The notes below the pieces were generated by a model, which ran no database searches, was not told the origin of the DNA, and was given only the letters and a program-made list of their open reading frames with translations. A program made the translations under genes and the position numbers. Of a stretch of DNA of 33,753 nucleotides, positions 1 to 8,648 are shown piece by piece. The stretch's first letter is position 1; the number at the start of each line of letters is the position of its first letter. This DNA is from a virus: positions 1 to 33,753 of IMG/VR virus record IMGVR_UViG_3300031578_000198; one strand, given 5' to 3'.

Positions 1-1552
1 TGTTCGCCGCAGTCGTGTCGATTGCCGTGCTCCCGGTGAGGGCGCGTTTGGTTGCGAGGGTCCCGGCGTCGGCATCCTGGTAGTTTGCGATTGCCACGAA
101 TGTTCCGCTTCCGCCGGCTGTACGCACCAGCAGATCCACGTCGGCGTACCAGATGTCGCTGGTTGCCGAGTCAACAGCCGCCGTTGTTACCAGTGCCGTC
201 GAGCCGATATAGAGTTTGATCGTCAGGGTGTCGGTTGATGCTTCGCCTGTGACTATCCCTGCCAGTTTGATATGGGCAACCGTTCCGGCCTTGAGAGTGT
301 TGGCCGGAACCGAGTAGGTCTTGTCGAAGAACTGCTCGATAGTCGTGGCATTTGTGATTGCGGTTGAGGCCGCCACCTGAGAGTAGGCAAGCCCGCCGAT
401 CACCTTGGCGGTCCCGGAGGTCACGCCGTCCGTCGTGGTGGCGCGCCCGACCAGGTTGATTCCGCCTGATCCGGTAGTGATAGTAGTGCCGCCGCCGGAG
501 CCGGTAGTCGTAATGTTGCAGGCAGTGGCCGAGGTGCCGCTAGAGTTAAGATCAATCGCCGTAACATCCGCGTCGATAGAGCCGTCCAGATCAAGAACCC
601 CGTCTACTTCGACGACGCCCACGACCAACAGGTCGTTATCCCCGTCGGCGGTTCCGCCGTCCACACCGGCGTTGCCTATCACAACCAGGTCACCGTCGAT
701 TGCCAATGGACCACCCGCATCGAGATCTATATCGATCCCAGCTGCGCCAGAGTCGATGTCAATTCCACCCGTGACACTCGTAATCAACGTGATAGCCGCG
801 ACCGTAGTGCCTGTAGAATTGAGATTGAAAGCGGAGACATCAAGATCGACTGTTCCGTCGACGTTGAGTTCCGCGCCGAACTTGGCGTTCCCGCCAACCT
901 CGAACGTTCCCTCAACATAACCGTCTTCGCCGTCGAGAGCCGGGGATGGAGATCCGTTACCGACCTTCAGGTTGCCCACCAGGATATTTACGCCGTCAGC
1001 CGCAGCCGTTGTAATGCCAAGAAACGAACTATCGGTCTTGGTCATCGTCACGGTTTCATTCGTTTGATCCGTGAATATCAGGCTGGGAGAATCGGTCGCC
1101 CCATCGTCCAGGTCAAGCGACTTGGTGGCGATGATATTCCCGCCGTTGGCGATAGTGACAACAGCGACCCCGCCGTCCTGGAGGGCGAGCAGGTTCCCGG
1201 TCCCGGCATTGTTAATCAGCACGCCCCCGCCGTTGCCGGTGTTGACGATGTTCGCGGCGTACAGAGTCGCATCAGCCGCGTCCAGGTCGAGCGCGTTGTC
1301 CAGGTTGGTCGTGCCGTTGGTGAGTCCCAGTTTAGTTTCCAGGGCGAGTATCATGTTCTGGACCCGATTGGCCCATAGCACCTCGCCCGTATCCGTGTTG
1401 GCGATTGTCCCGAGCGCCCCATACGATCCGGCTGAACTGTCAAGGGCGGCGGGGTAGTTGCTTGTTGCACTCGTGGGATTATTACCCGCCGCGTAGGCGA
1501 CCCCGCCGAAGAGCAACACACATGCGAAAAGTAGTACCATTCTCTGTTTCAT
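1..1552 (-). CDS. Exported fibre-like structural protein, N-terminal part (runs off left edge)
   Basis: The frame opens at ATG 1552, with AAAGGA about 8 bases upstream, and has no stop before the window edge, giving 517 visible codons. Residues 1-22 form a clear Sec signal peptide: Lys/Arg start, a hydrophobic core (VLLFACVLLFGGVA) and AYA before the mature end. The rest is low in Cys, Trp and His and rich in Gly, Asp, Asn, Thr and Val, with repeated VNILVGNLKVGNG / FEVGGNAKFGAELNVDG / LDLDGSIDADVTA patterns like beta-rich phage fibre shafts. It follows the capsid gene in the late operon. Its codon phase continues exactly into the frame at the right window edge, so in a circular genome the protein would be about 721 residues. 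Fibre or appendage role is inferred from composition and position; no named domain is recognised. Confidence 0.75.
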   Translation of the reverse strand, partial: MKQRMVLLFACVLLFGGVAYAAGNNPTSATSNYPAALDSSAGSYGALGTIANTDTGEVLWANRVQNMILALETKLGLTNGTTNLDNALDLDAADATLYAANIVNTGNGGGVLINNAGTGNLLALQDGGVAVVTIANGGNIIATKSLDLDDGATDSPSLIFTDQTNETVTMTKTDSSFLGITTAAADGVNILVGNLKVGNGSPSPALDGEDGYVEGTFEVGGNAKFGAELNVDGTVDLDVSAFNLNSTGTTVAAITLITSVTGGIDIDSGAAGIDIDLDAGGPLAIDGDLVVIGNAGVDGGTADGDNDLLVVGVVEVDGVLDLDGSIDADVTAIDLNSSGTSATACNITTTGSGGGTTITTGSGGINLVGRATTTDGVTSGTAKVIGGLAYSQVAASTAITNATTIEQFFDKTYSVPANTLKAGTVAHIKLAGIVTGEASTDTLTIKLYIGSTALVTTAAVDSATSDIWYADVDLLVRTAGGSGTFVAIANYQDADAGTLATKRALTGSTAIDTTAAN

Positions 1553-1570
1553 CGTTTCGCCGTCCTTTTC

Positions 1571-3265
1571 TTAGTCTATGTCGTATCCGAGCACTGCCGG
1601 ATAGTAGCCGTTCGTCGCGTCGTGCGCTTGTACCTGCTCCAGATCGAGACAGACGGAGATGACGATATCGTTCATCTGCGTAAGGATGTTGCGGTCTGTT
1701 TCGATCAAGACGCGGGAGGCCCCGTTGAGCGGCGCAAAGCCGACCAGATACGAAGCCCGGTGAATCAGGGTGATATGGTCTTTGAGAGTCGAGCTTGTAG
1801 TAATGCACTCGCCCGACTGTGCATCCTCAGTCTTGACAAGCGGGAGACTCACGACGATTGGAATGCCGCCGATCCGCGCAAGTTCGCCGGTCAAAATCGT
1901 TGCGGCGCTGCCGTATTTTTCCAATGTCACGAGGTTCGGGAAGTTGGTGGCATTGAAGAACTTGAAGTACCCGCCGACCGTGGTGACCAGGAAGCAGTCG
2001 GAAGGCATCACGCCGTACTTGCCGGCGGCACTTCTCAGGGTTATGATATCCGCCTCGGCGAACGTCGCCATGTCTGCAGTCGTACCCTGGCGAGCCGTGG
2101 AACCGGCAGTAACACCGTCAATGCAGAACTTGTGAATCCCGTTCACAGCGAGATAGGCGCTGGCCGCGCCCGCCGTGGTAGTCGGGGTCCCGTCGTTTTT
2201 GTTGATGTTCGCGTTGGCGCCGGTTGCCCGGTCGCCTCGCATGGCGAGATATTCGAGGTTGGCGTTCATACCATTGATCGCTTTTTCGTTGAAGTACCCG
2301 GCCATGGGGATGATCGAATCCCGGACGCTCTCATAGGAGAACCGCCCGGCCGCGCCGGTCTTTTTCGCCTCGAACGTGACGTTTCCCGTGCCCGGCGTAC
2401 TTTTGCCCATCTCGGTCGGCGTATCGCTCGTATTCTCGGCGACGTAGTAGTAGGTGAAGTCCGCGCCCTCGGCCGGGAAATCTATCTTCGCGCGGGGCAT
2501 GTCGATCACGTTGAGGTTGGCAATGATTTTGTTTTCCAACCGGATAGTCCGGAAGAGTTGTGCAGACATCACGGTCTCCATAAACTCTTCGCCGGACCCG
2601 GCGACCGATGTGCTGACCGCGCGGCTCATCATGTGCCTGTAAGCGCGATCCGCCGCAGCCTGCATAGTCCGGTCATGGAAACGCGGAGGGATCGCCATGG
2701 CGGCCGGGGCCATACGCTGCTCGGCCGCGGCGCGTAATGTCTCGGGTTTGATCCCATAATGCCCCCCCAACAGATCAAACTCCGGCTGAAGGTGCCCGGA
2801 ATAAGTGGGGAACCGTTCGGTGTTGCGATCCGCCTTGCGGCAAGAGGCAAGGATCATCAACGGGATAGCGTGCATTTCGATCACGTCGCGCGCGGCCGCG
2901 TCCTCGGTATTCTCACCGTCGGGGAATACCATTGCCCGCTGTTTCGTGCCGCTCGCCTCAATCGCTTTAATACGGCCGGTGAGATCCGCTTCGCGCTTCT
3001 GGATCTCATCCTTGTACTCGTTGAGCTTAGATTCGACGCCCTTGGCCGTGGCGTGGATCTCCTCGAAGCGCCTGCCATGAGTGGCAATAGCTTCCTTGAG
3101 GTCTTCGAGTTGCTTTACCCCGACCGTCACCTGTTCGGGATTCGGTTGCGCCGCTTCGGGCGCGACGTTCATCACATCCCGATACTGCGCCCACTGCGAT
3201 TCGGCGATGTTCTTGTCCCGCATGATCTTGCGGAATTCCTGCTCGGTGATTGTGTGGTTACTCAT
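1571..3265 (-). CDS. HK97-type major capsid protein with N-terminal scaffold domain
   Basis: Encodes 564 residues. The first ~120 residues are charged and helical, with predicted coiled coil (LEDLKEAIATHGRRFEEI and following), as in the delta/scaffold domain of HK97-type capsid proteins, which the prohead protease normally removes. The remainder has the family look: an N-arm, an E-loop-like stretch, a spine-helix region near residue 330 and a conserved C-terminal A-domain segment (LIHRASYLVGFAPLNGASR). The start is ATG with GAGGAG upstream. The protease gene lies 4 bases upstream and the fibre-like gene 18 bases downstream. This is the classic portal-protease-capsid order, which supports the call independently. 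The protein should form the icosahedral shell. Confidence 0.9.
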   Translation of the reverse strand: MSNHTITEQEFRKIMRDKNIAESQWAQYRDVMNVAPEAAQPNPEQVTVGVKQLEDLKEAIATHGRRFEEIHATAKGVESKLNEYKDEIQKREADLTGRIKAIEASGTKQRAMVFPDGENTEDAAARDVIEMHAIPLMILASCRKADRNTERFPTYSGHLQPEFDLLGGHYGIKPETLRAAAEQRMAPAAMAIPPRFHDRTMQAAADRAYRHMMSRAVSTSVAGSGEEFMETVMSAQLFRTIRLENKIIANLNVIDMPRAKIDFPAEGADFTYYYVAENTSDTPTEMGKSTPGTGNVTFEAKKTGAAGRFSYESVRDSIIPMAGYFNEKAINGMNANLEYLAMRGDRATGANANINKNDGTPTTTAGAASAYLAVNGIHKFCIDGVTAGSTARQGTTADMATFAEADIITLRSAAGKYGVMPSDCFLVTTVGGYFKFFNATNFPNLVTLEKYGSAATILTGELARIGGIPIVVSLPLVKTEDAQSGECITTSSTLKDHITLIHRASYLVGFAPLNGASRVLIETDRNILTQMNDIVISVCLDLEQVQAHDATNGYYPAVLGYDID

Positions 3266-3269
3266 GGTG

Positions 3270-3833
3270 TTACTCCTCTGTGTTGTGTAGCGACTTAATC
3301 ATTTCGTCCACTATGCGGGACCCGCGTTCTCGTTCCATCGACGACATGCGTCGTTCGATTGCTTCGATTCGATTCAGGAGGGTGTAGTCCGTCTCAGCGT
3401 CAACGTACATGCGCCCCCCGGCCAATGCTTTGGCATCCATCGGGATTGTGACAAGAGACAATTCGATCAATTCGGCCCTGATCTCATTCCCCTTGAGTCT
3501 GCTGATCTCTCGAAAGGAGACCGATACGCCGCGCAAATGTCCTTCGAGGTAATTCTGTTTGCGGATGCGAAATGCTTCGGGCAAATGGTCGTCGGGAAGG
3601 AACTGGATATCCCCATGCAATACCGTGTCGAATTGCGGGAAGGCGTGGCCGAAAATATCAGCGCCCTCATATCCGTGTTGCCAGAGCACAACGTTATTGG
3701 CGCCGTATCTGGTAAGATCCCATTCCCGGACGGCCACGCCGTCCAGCAACACGTCCTGCGTGCTCATCAGGACGTCACGCAACGTCTGTTTTTCGGGATC
3801 GATGCTATCCGTTCGCGTGTAGATTCGGTACAT
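3270..3833 (-). CDS. HK97-family prohead protease
   Basis: Encodes 187 residues. It shows the family hallmarks: a LWQHGYE block with the catalytic-type His at residue 53, a GVSVSF block with candidate nucleophile serines 104/106, and the ELIELSLVTIPMDAKAL block at residues 121-135. Proteases of this herpesvirus-like serine class mature the procapsid by removing the scaffold domain of the capsid protein. The C-terminal third is helical and charged and may contact the scaffold. It lies between the portal and capsid genes, 4 bases before the capsid start. AGAGGAA upstream of ATG 3833 supports the start. The length is normal for the family. Confidence 0.9.
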   Translation of the reverse strand: MYRIYTRTDSIDPEKQTLRDVLMSTQDVLLDGVAVREWDLTRYGANNVVLWQHGYEGADIFGHAFPQFDTVLHGDIQFLPDDHLPEAFRIRKQNYLEGHLRGVSVSFREISRLKGNEIRAELIELSLVTIPMDAKALAGGRMYVDAETDYTLLNRIEAIERRMSSMERERGSRIVDEMIKSLHNTEE

Positions 3834-3903
3834 GGTGCATTCCTCTAATCTGTCCGTTGATCCGTTCGGGCAGCGCGCCCGGCGTAATCATCCGGTTTTG
3901 ACT

Positions 3904-3927
3904 GCCGGGGATTTCATAAGCCCCGGC
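3904..3927 (-). other. Strong hairpin in the portal-protease gap
   Basis: GCCGGGG (3904-3910) and CCCCGGC (3921-3927) form a perfect 7-bp stem with a 10-base loop, in the 111-base gap between the portal stop and the protease start. There is no T-run after it on the minus strand, so it is not a standard intrinsic terminator. It may mark an mRNA processing or attenuation point within the late operon. Function is inferred only from the structure. Confidence 0.45.
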
Positions 3928-3944
3928 GGTTTTCCTTGTGTCCT

Positions 3945-6113
3945 TTAAGCGGCGAGTTCGCCGACGCCGAGCACGCATAAGCAGTTCACCCTTTCGTCGG
4001 CGGACAGGGATGCGTCCCCCGGATATTGCCCGCCGTTGGAAAATGATTCGTCTATGCCGACCGTCTCGCCGTTCATCGCGGCATGGGACGGCCTGGGGTT
4101 TCCACTGGTGTTGATCCATTCCTTTGTTTTGACCGCGCCCGATTCGCGGAAGCCCGCAAGCGTTGCGTCGCCCGCTATGCCCGTGAGTTCAGTTGTCGCG
4201 ATCTTGAGGGCGCGCGTAAGTTTCGCGCCGTCGCCTTCAAGGATGCCCTGGAACCCGTCGATATCAGCAAGGCCGCGCGCTATCTCGTGCGCGTCTAATC
4301 CCTGTCCAAGGCCGGAGGTTATGACGTCGCGAATATCGTCTTTTAGAGAGGCGAGAGTTTCGTCCACCAGTCCGGCCATGGCATCGACGATCTTAGTAAT
4401 GGACTCTTCCAAGTCGCGCCGATAAACATGCTTGTGACCGTTGCCGCCCGCCAGTACCATCGCGCGCGCGCCGACCGTCTTCAGGGTGGCGTTGTAGTTA
4501 TCCTCCCAGGCGGCGCGCCAGGTGGGTTGAACCGCACTGACCCATCCCGCGCGAACAGTGGGCCAATCCACGAGCCGGTCTACCACGTATTGACCGGACG
4601 CAACCTCGGCCTGTACTTTCCGGGCAAGCGTGTTGAGTTGGGTGGTATGGATCTCGGTGAGGGTTCGTTTGGGATTGACGGCCCGCTCATTCCAGGCGCG
4701 CACCCAGGCCCGGCGCTCCGGGTCCATCCCGCGCACATACTGAATCAGATCCTCCATCCTCTCGGGAACCTCCGGGACCTCTCGGGCGGGGGTCTCCTCA
4801 GGCGGGGTCTCCTCCTTGTTCTCCCCATCGGGTTTCACCGACAGCGCGTTAACGCTGGTCATCGTTCCATCCGGCAAAACAATCAGGCCGGTATTCGTTA
4901 CTATCACGTCCCCGCCTGCAATCGGATGCAGATTCCAGAACGTAGCCCGCGCCTCGTTGATGCTCATAACGTTCTGGGCGCGGCCTTGCGCGAGCGCGCG
5001 TTGCGCAACGGCGGGCGCGGCGTTGCGTTGCGGGGCCGTATCGGCAAACAGTTCCTCATCGTCCGCAAGCCAACCGCGCGCGTGAAAGAACTTCGTGGCC
5101 GCCTTTGCGATCGGTTGCAGGTGCAACACGTCCAATAACATCCAGAACACGACCTCTTGTTTTTCCGCCTGGTTGTATGTGACGCCCTCTGTGCGGCCCT
5201 GGAATACCGGGGGGACCCCGACCATGGCGCTCTGAATCTGTATCTGTTGCTGCGTGAGTCCGGGGTAGTCGGCGTCCTGAGAAGCATGGACGCTCTCGTT
5301 GACTTTCATTGTGCCTTGCGCGACGTACATGCGGTCGACATTTTCCGGGCCGCCCATGATGAGTTTGATTTCGTTTTCGACCTGCTTCTTCTGTACATCG
5401 TCCATCGTCTCTTCGGTGGACAGCCAAAGGCGCAGGCGGGTGCCGAGTTTGAGGGCCTGGTGGTGGAACCGTTGCAACATCTGGTCGAGCCGGAGGCTGG
5501 TTCGCATCGCCTTCGCGGGCGCGATCCCCTGGGAATCCTGGTCCTTGCCGGGGTTCAGCTCCCAGACCGTCATAATCTCTTCGACGGAATAGAGGACCGT
5601 CTCCCCTTTACTCGTCCTGAATTCCCAGCCCGAGATCCAGCGCTTGCGGTCGAGAACGGGTGTCATGTGTTGCGGGTGGGGCAGCCAGATCGTCGTCTCC
5701 TCGCTATCCGCTCCCTCACCCTCAACCAACCAGTGGGCCTTGCCGCAGAGAACCTGATACATGATTGTATAGCCGATGAGTTCATGCTGGGTCCAATGCT
5801 CATTCGGGTTGGCTATCAGCGCGGGGATAGGATGATCGTTGACAATTTCCGTCCGGGTCGTGCCGTCCGATTCGGGTATCCGTCGCCTGACCCGCCAGGG
5901 TACTGCGGAGGCCAGGGCGGCGAGGACCCGGAGGGAACTGTGCATCCAGGGGTGATCCTGGTAAGTGTTGAGCACCCAGTCGTCCGTGAGGGCCGCGTCA
6001 AACGTGACGGTGCTGAAGAGACTGCCACTGGAGCCCCGATCAGGATGTATAACATGGGCCCGGCCTCTAACGGCGTTCCATATCCCGCGCAAACGTGATT
6101 GATTTTCTACCAT
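3945..6113 (-). CDS. Portal protein fused to a MuF-type head morphogenesis domain
   Basis: Encodes 722 residues. Residues ~1-425 match phage portal proteins of the HK97/lambda-like class (WMHSSLRVLAALASAVPWRV, then IMYQVLCGKAHWLVE, MTVWELNPGKDQDSQGIAP, and GVPPVFQGRTEGVTYNQAEK in the clip/wing region). A Pro/Glu linker spans ~428-455. The C-terminal part ends with a typical Mu gpF motif at 666-722: W-x-NTSGNPRPSHAAMNGE, later YPGDASLSADERVNCLC. Portal and MuF proteins are usually separate neighbouring genes, so this is a natural fusion. The portal forms the DNA entry vertex and MuF-type proteins are minor head components. No clear ribosome binding site precedes ATG 6113, and a TATAGT box 8 bases upstream raises the possibility of a near-leaderless transcript. 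Confidence 0.88.
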   Translation of the reverse strand: MVENQSRLRGIWNAVRGRAHVIHPDRGSSGSLFSTVTFDAALTDDWVLNTYQDHPWMHSSLRVLAALASAVPWRVRRRIPESDGTTRTEIVNDHPIPALIANPNEHWTQHELIGYTIMYQVLCGKAHWLVEGEGADSEETTIWLPHPQHMTPVLDRKRWISGWEFRTSKGETVLYSVEEIMTVWELNPGKDQDSQGIAPAKAMRTSLRLDQMLQRFHHQALKLGTRLRLWLSTEETMDDVQKKQVENEIKLIMGGPENVDRMYVAQGTMKVNESVHASQDADYPGLTQQQIQIQSAMVGVPPVFQGRTEGVTYNQAEKQEVVFWMLLDVLHLQPIAKAATKFFHARGWLADDEELFADTAPQRNAAPAVAQRALAQGRAQNVMSINEARATFWNLHPIAGGDVIVTNTGLIVLPDGTMTSVNALSVKPDGENKEETPPEETPAREVPEVPERMEDLIQYVRGMDPERRAWVRAWNERAVNPKRTLTEIHTTQLNTLARKVQAEVASGQYVVDRLVDWPTVRAGWVSAVQPTWRAAWEDNYNATLKTVGARAMVLAGGNGHKHVYRRDLEESITKIVDAMAGLVDETLASLKDDIRDVITSGLGQGLDAHEIARGLADIDGFQGILEGDGAKLTRALKIATTELTGIAGDATLAGFRESGAVKTKEWINTSGNPRPSHAAMNGETVGIDESFSNGGQYPGDASLSADERVNCLCVLGVGELAA

Positions 6114-6239
6114 CGCGCGTAACTATAAGCACAGATCAAGCGTCTAATTAATACTTTTCGCGCATTTTTTGTATTACATGCACCGATTTTGTATAACAGC
6201 TATTCGGCTATTGTTTTGTGGATCGAATAGGTTTACATT
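6114..6239. promoter_or_regulatory. Divergent late promoter region between portal and terminase
   Basis: This AT-rich 126-base gap separates two genes transcribed away from each other. It holds two near-identical 12-mers, TTTTGTATTACA (6167-6178) and TTTTGTATAACA (6187-6198), exactly 20 bases apart, as expected for an activator or repressor bound on one face of the helix. TATAGT (reverse complement at 6122-6127) could be the -10 box for the portal transcript. No good -35 box accompanies it, which fits a promoter that needs an activator. The exact start sites are not determined. Confidence 0.5.
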
Positions 6240-7961
6240 ATGAGCATGGGCACGCACGGCGACATGTGGATGACTCCCCTGGAATTGGCAAAAGAGTATA
6301 ACGTCAGTCATGCCACGATATACAAGTGGCTGAAGCTCGGCGGGTGGAAGCGGGTCGGCCAGCGCTGGCTGATTCGCAAGGGGGACCTTGATCGGTTTCT
6401 ACGCGACGGGGAGCGGGCCTTCCGGGTGAAAGAAGAAGACGATGCCTCGCTGGCCTCGCTGGAGGGGCTGGACATATTGCGCTCCGGGGCGCGGTTTGAT
6501 TTCCTGGACGCCACGCAGAAGACTTTCTACGTACATCGGCGGGGTGAGCCGGCGGCGGTTCCGATCTTATGGGAACCCTGGCAGATCGACCACTGGATCA
6601 AGCCGACGTATTACAACGTGGATGAGCGGGGGCAACGCAACAAGCGGCTGATCATAATCAGCGTCCCGGCCAAGGAGGGCAAGACCACCATGGCCGCCGC
6701 GGCCGTCTGGTACGACCTGATGTTCGATTGGGACACCTCCCCCGAGATCTACTCATGCGCCGGGACGAAAGACCAGGCGGCGCTCGTTTTCAAGAACGTC
6801 AAAAATGCGATCATCTCCTCTCCGCTCGCTCAGGCCATGCGAAAGGAAAAGCAACTCAAAATTTACAAAAACGCAATCGAGGTCGACACGCCTACCCGCG
6901 CGGGGGTCTACCGGGTCCTCGCCCGTGAAGCCTTCTCCGCCCACGGCCTCAATCCGACGCTGACCGTGTATGACGAAATGTGGAATCAGCCCGACGCGGA
7001 AATGTGGGAGGCCACGAAAGAGAGTCCCGCCCGGACAGAACCGCTCACCATGGTCATCTCCTACGCTGGGTTCGGCTGGCAAAAAGTGAAGGGGAACGTC
7101 TGGTACGATCTCTGGCAGCGGGGCATTGCCTGGCAGGATGATCCCGACCTGGACCGCGACCTCCACTTTTATCACTCCAACGTAAACCGGGCCTCCTGGA
7201 AACAGGACCGCGCCGGCAACATCGACGCCTACCTCGAACGCATGAAGCGCTATTTTACGACCGATGCCCAATACCGCCGGCTGGTTCTCAACGAGTGGGT
7301 GGACTCCGAAGACAGCGCTCTCACCGAGGCCGACATCAATGCCATATTCCTGCGCGGCAAGGAGCTCGGATTCCAAGAGACCTGGGTGCCCCAGGCCGGT
7401 TGGCGTTATACCATCACCCTCGATCTCGGGTTGACCGGGGACGCGACGGTCGCCGCCGTCTTCGGCCGCAAGGTCGGCAGCGACCTGATCCGCATCTGCA
7501 ACATGCGGAAATTCGAGAAGCGCCGCACCGGCCTCCAGCGTGAGGTCGATATCGACAGCGTGGAAGACTGGCTGGTCAACGCCTGGAAAATCTTCGGCGG
7601 CAGTGTCTGGGCCGACCCCGATCAGTTCAAGGGCTCCATCCAGCGCCTTACCAAACGCGGCTTGCCCATCAAAGCCTGGAACTTCGTCGGGCCGAATATC
7701 AACCGCGCCACCAAAATTCTCGTCGGCGCAATCCGCGAACGTCAGATCGCCTCCTACCCCATCCCCGCCCTCGAAGCCGAACTCCGAAGCGCCCGTATTG
7801 TCTCCCGCTCCTACGGTATGCGCCTGGAGGTCCCCCGTATCCGATCCACCCGAGCCCACGAAGGCCAACACGGGGATCACCTCACCACCCTCTGTATCGG
7901 CGCCGATGTCCTCCTCGCCACCAACATCGCCCCACCCTCCATCTGGTCTATCTCCTTGTAA
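6240..7961 (+). CDS. Large terminase with an N-terminal helix-turn-helix domain
   Basis: Encodes 573 residues. Residues 11-55 (MTPLELAKEYNVSHATIYKW ... GDLDRFL) form a MerR/excisionase-type helix-turn-helix of the HTH_17 kind. Then comes a terminase motor: Walker A near 142-149 (VPAKEGKT), Walker B LTVYDE at 241-246, and coupling motif TMVISYAG near 270. An RNase H-like nuclease follows, with acidic residues at D395 (TITLDLG), D459 (WADPDQF) and D546 (HGDHLTT). It packages DNA into proheads and cuts it. No separate small terminase is seen, so the HTH may supply DNA recognition; that is inference. It is the only late gene on the plus strand. ATG 6240 has a weak RBS (AATAGG); ATG 6246 is an alternative. 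Confidence 0.9.
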   Translation: MSMGTHGDMWMTPLELAKEYNVSHATIYKWLKLGGWKRVGQRWLIRKGDLDRFLRDGERAFRVKEEDDASLASLEGLDILRSGARFDFLDATQKTFYVHRRGEPAAVPILWEPWQIDHWIKPTYYNVDERGQRNKRLIIISVPAKEGKTTMAAAAVWYDLMFDWDTSPEIYSCAGTKDQAALVFKNVKNAIISSPLAQAMRKEKQLKIYKNAIEVDTPTRAGVYRVLAREAFSAHGLNPTLTVYDEMWNQPDAEMWEATKESPARTEPLTMVISYAGFGWQKVKGNVWYDLWQRGIAWQDDPDLDRDLHFYHSNVNRASWKQDRAGNIDAYLERMKRYFTTDAQYRRLVLNEWVDSEDSALTEADINAIFLRGKELGFQETWVPQAGWRYTITLDLGLTGDATVAAVFGRKVGSDLIRICNMRKFEKRRTGLQREVDIDSVEDWLVNAWKIFGGSVWADPDQFKGSIQRLTKRGLPIKAWNFVGPNINRATKILVGAIRERQIASYPIPALEAELRSARIVSRSYGMRLEVPRIRSTRAHEGQHGDHLTTLCIGADVLLATNIAPPSIWSISL

Positions 7962-8319
7962 ATATAAATACATTGACTCTATATTTTGAATCGGGACCTT
8001 GCCTTCATTCTCCACAATGCCCCTAGAATCTCAGGGACCCCATCCATGCTGCGGCAGAATGAAACGAAACCCCTCAGGGGTATCAATCCATGCCCCCACC
8101 CGCCCAATCTCCACAACAACCCCGCGGATACGTGATTCATAGGCTTACAGTAATATACCTTGACTCTGTATTTTATATGCGTATGACACAAGACCTGCTT
8201 TTTCGGGAGTGTGACCTTTTGGGTCCCATCCCCCAGGGGGGGTATGGTGCCCGTATCCGGGCTGATTCTCGGTCTGATAGTAGCTCCTGAGTAGCACGTG
8301 AGATACAGTGCTCTCCCTA

Positions 8320-8346
8320 TTGTAATCATAACTCTAGTGATTACAA
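8320..8346. repeat. Perfect inverted repeat, 9-bp arms
   Basis: TTGTAATCA (8320-8328) and TGATTACAA (8338-8346) are perfect inverted arms around a 9-base centre. The arm centres are 18 bases apart, close to two helical turns, which suits a dimeric DNA-binding protein better than an RNA hairpin. There is no T-run after it. A DNA-binding site is inferred. Confidence 0.6.
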
Positions 8347-8415
8347 GATCTTACGGTATACTCTAATACTACTGACCCTATGATCACTAATCAGATGCTC
8401 GCAGATATGTACTTC

Positions 8416-8438
8416 TTATCAATAATGGTTATTGATAA
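8416..8438. repeat. Perfect inverted repeat, 10-bp arms and 3-base centre
   Basis: TTATCAATAA (8416-8425) and TTATTGATAA (8429-8438) are perfect inverted arms around TGG. Its high AT content and near-perfect dyad symmetry suggest an operator, or a nicking or packaging signal, rather than a terminator. It lies 70 bases from the preceding palindrome. Confidence 0.6.
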
Positions 8439-8648
8439 CTCTCAAGGACAAATAAGCTCTACTATGTCCTCAGTATGATCCTGTCGGTTGAGTGTTGAGG
8501 TTATAAAGGTCCTTACATCATATCCTTGAGATGTGTCTACTATGTAGTTATGTAAAGAGATAGAGTATTACATATAGTATATAATCCCCTCTATCCCATC
8601 CCCCCCTATAGTCCCCCCCTTCCCTTTCTCCCCTGGGGGACAAGGGGT

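Larger units (their letters stand above)
7962..8648. other. Non-coding AT-rich region between convergent terminase and early operon
   Basis: About 690 bases with no convincing gene. The two flanking transcription units converge on it. It holds a degenerate direct repeat around TTGACTC (near 7973 and 8159), short GC hairpins (ACCCC/GGGGT near 8070; GCCCG/CGGGC at 8249-8262), two perfect long palindromes (listed separately), a 10-base direct repeat TCTACTATGT (8458-8467 and 8536-8545), and the inverted pair CTCAAGGA / TCCTTGAG (8441-8448, 8523-8530). Density is highest at 8290-8580. It may be a packaging site, an origin or a termination region; the sequence alone does not decide. Confidence 0.6.

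Noticed and set aside
1622-2737. 371-codon plus-strand open frame within the capsid gene
   Set aside because: Antisense shadow of the high-GC capsid gene; composition is Arg/Gly/His-rich with no domain, and the minus-strand product is a clear HK97 capsid protein.
5157-6098. 313-codon plus-strand open frame opposite the portal gene
   Set aside because: Shadow of the portal gene, with no protein family features and no RBS.
6753-8015. 420-codon minus-strand open frame opposite the terminase
   Set aside because: Shadow of the terminase gene: its Gly/Asp/Val-rich composition mirrors the antisense codon pattern, and it has no RBS or neighbours in its frame.
7972-8180. TTGACTC repeats as twin plus-strand promoters
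   Set aside because: No matching -10 boxes at suitable spacing and no plus-strand gene downstream before the convergent early operon.
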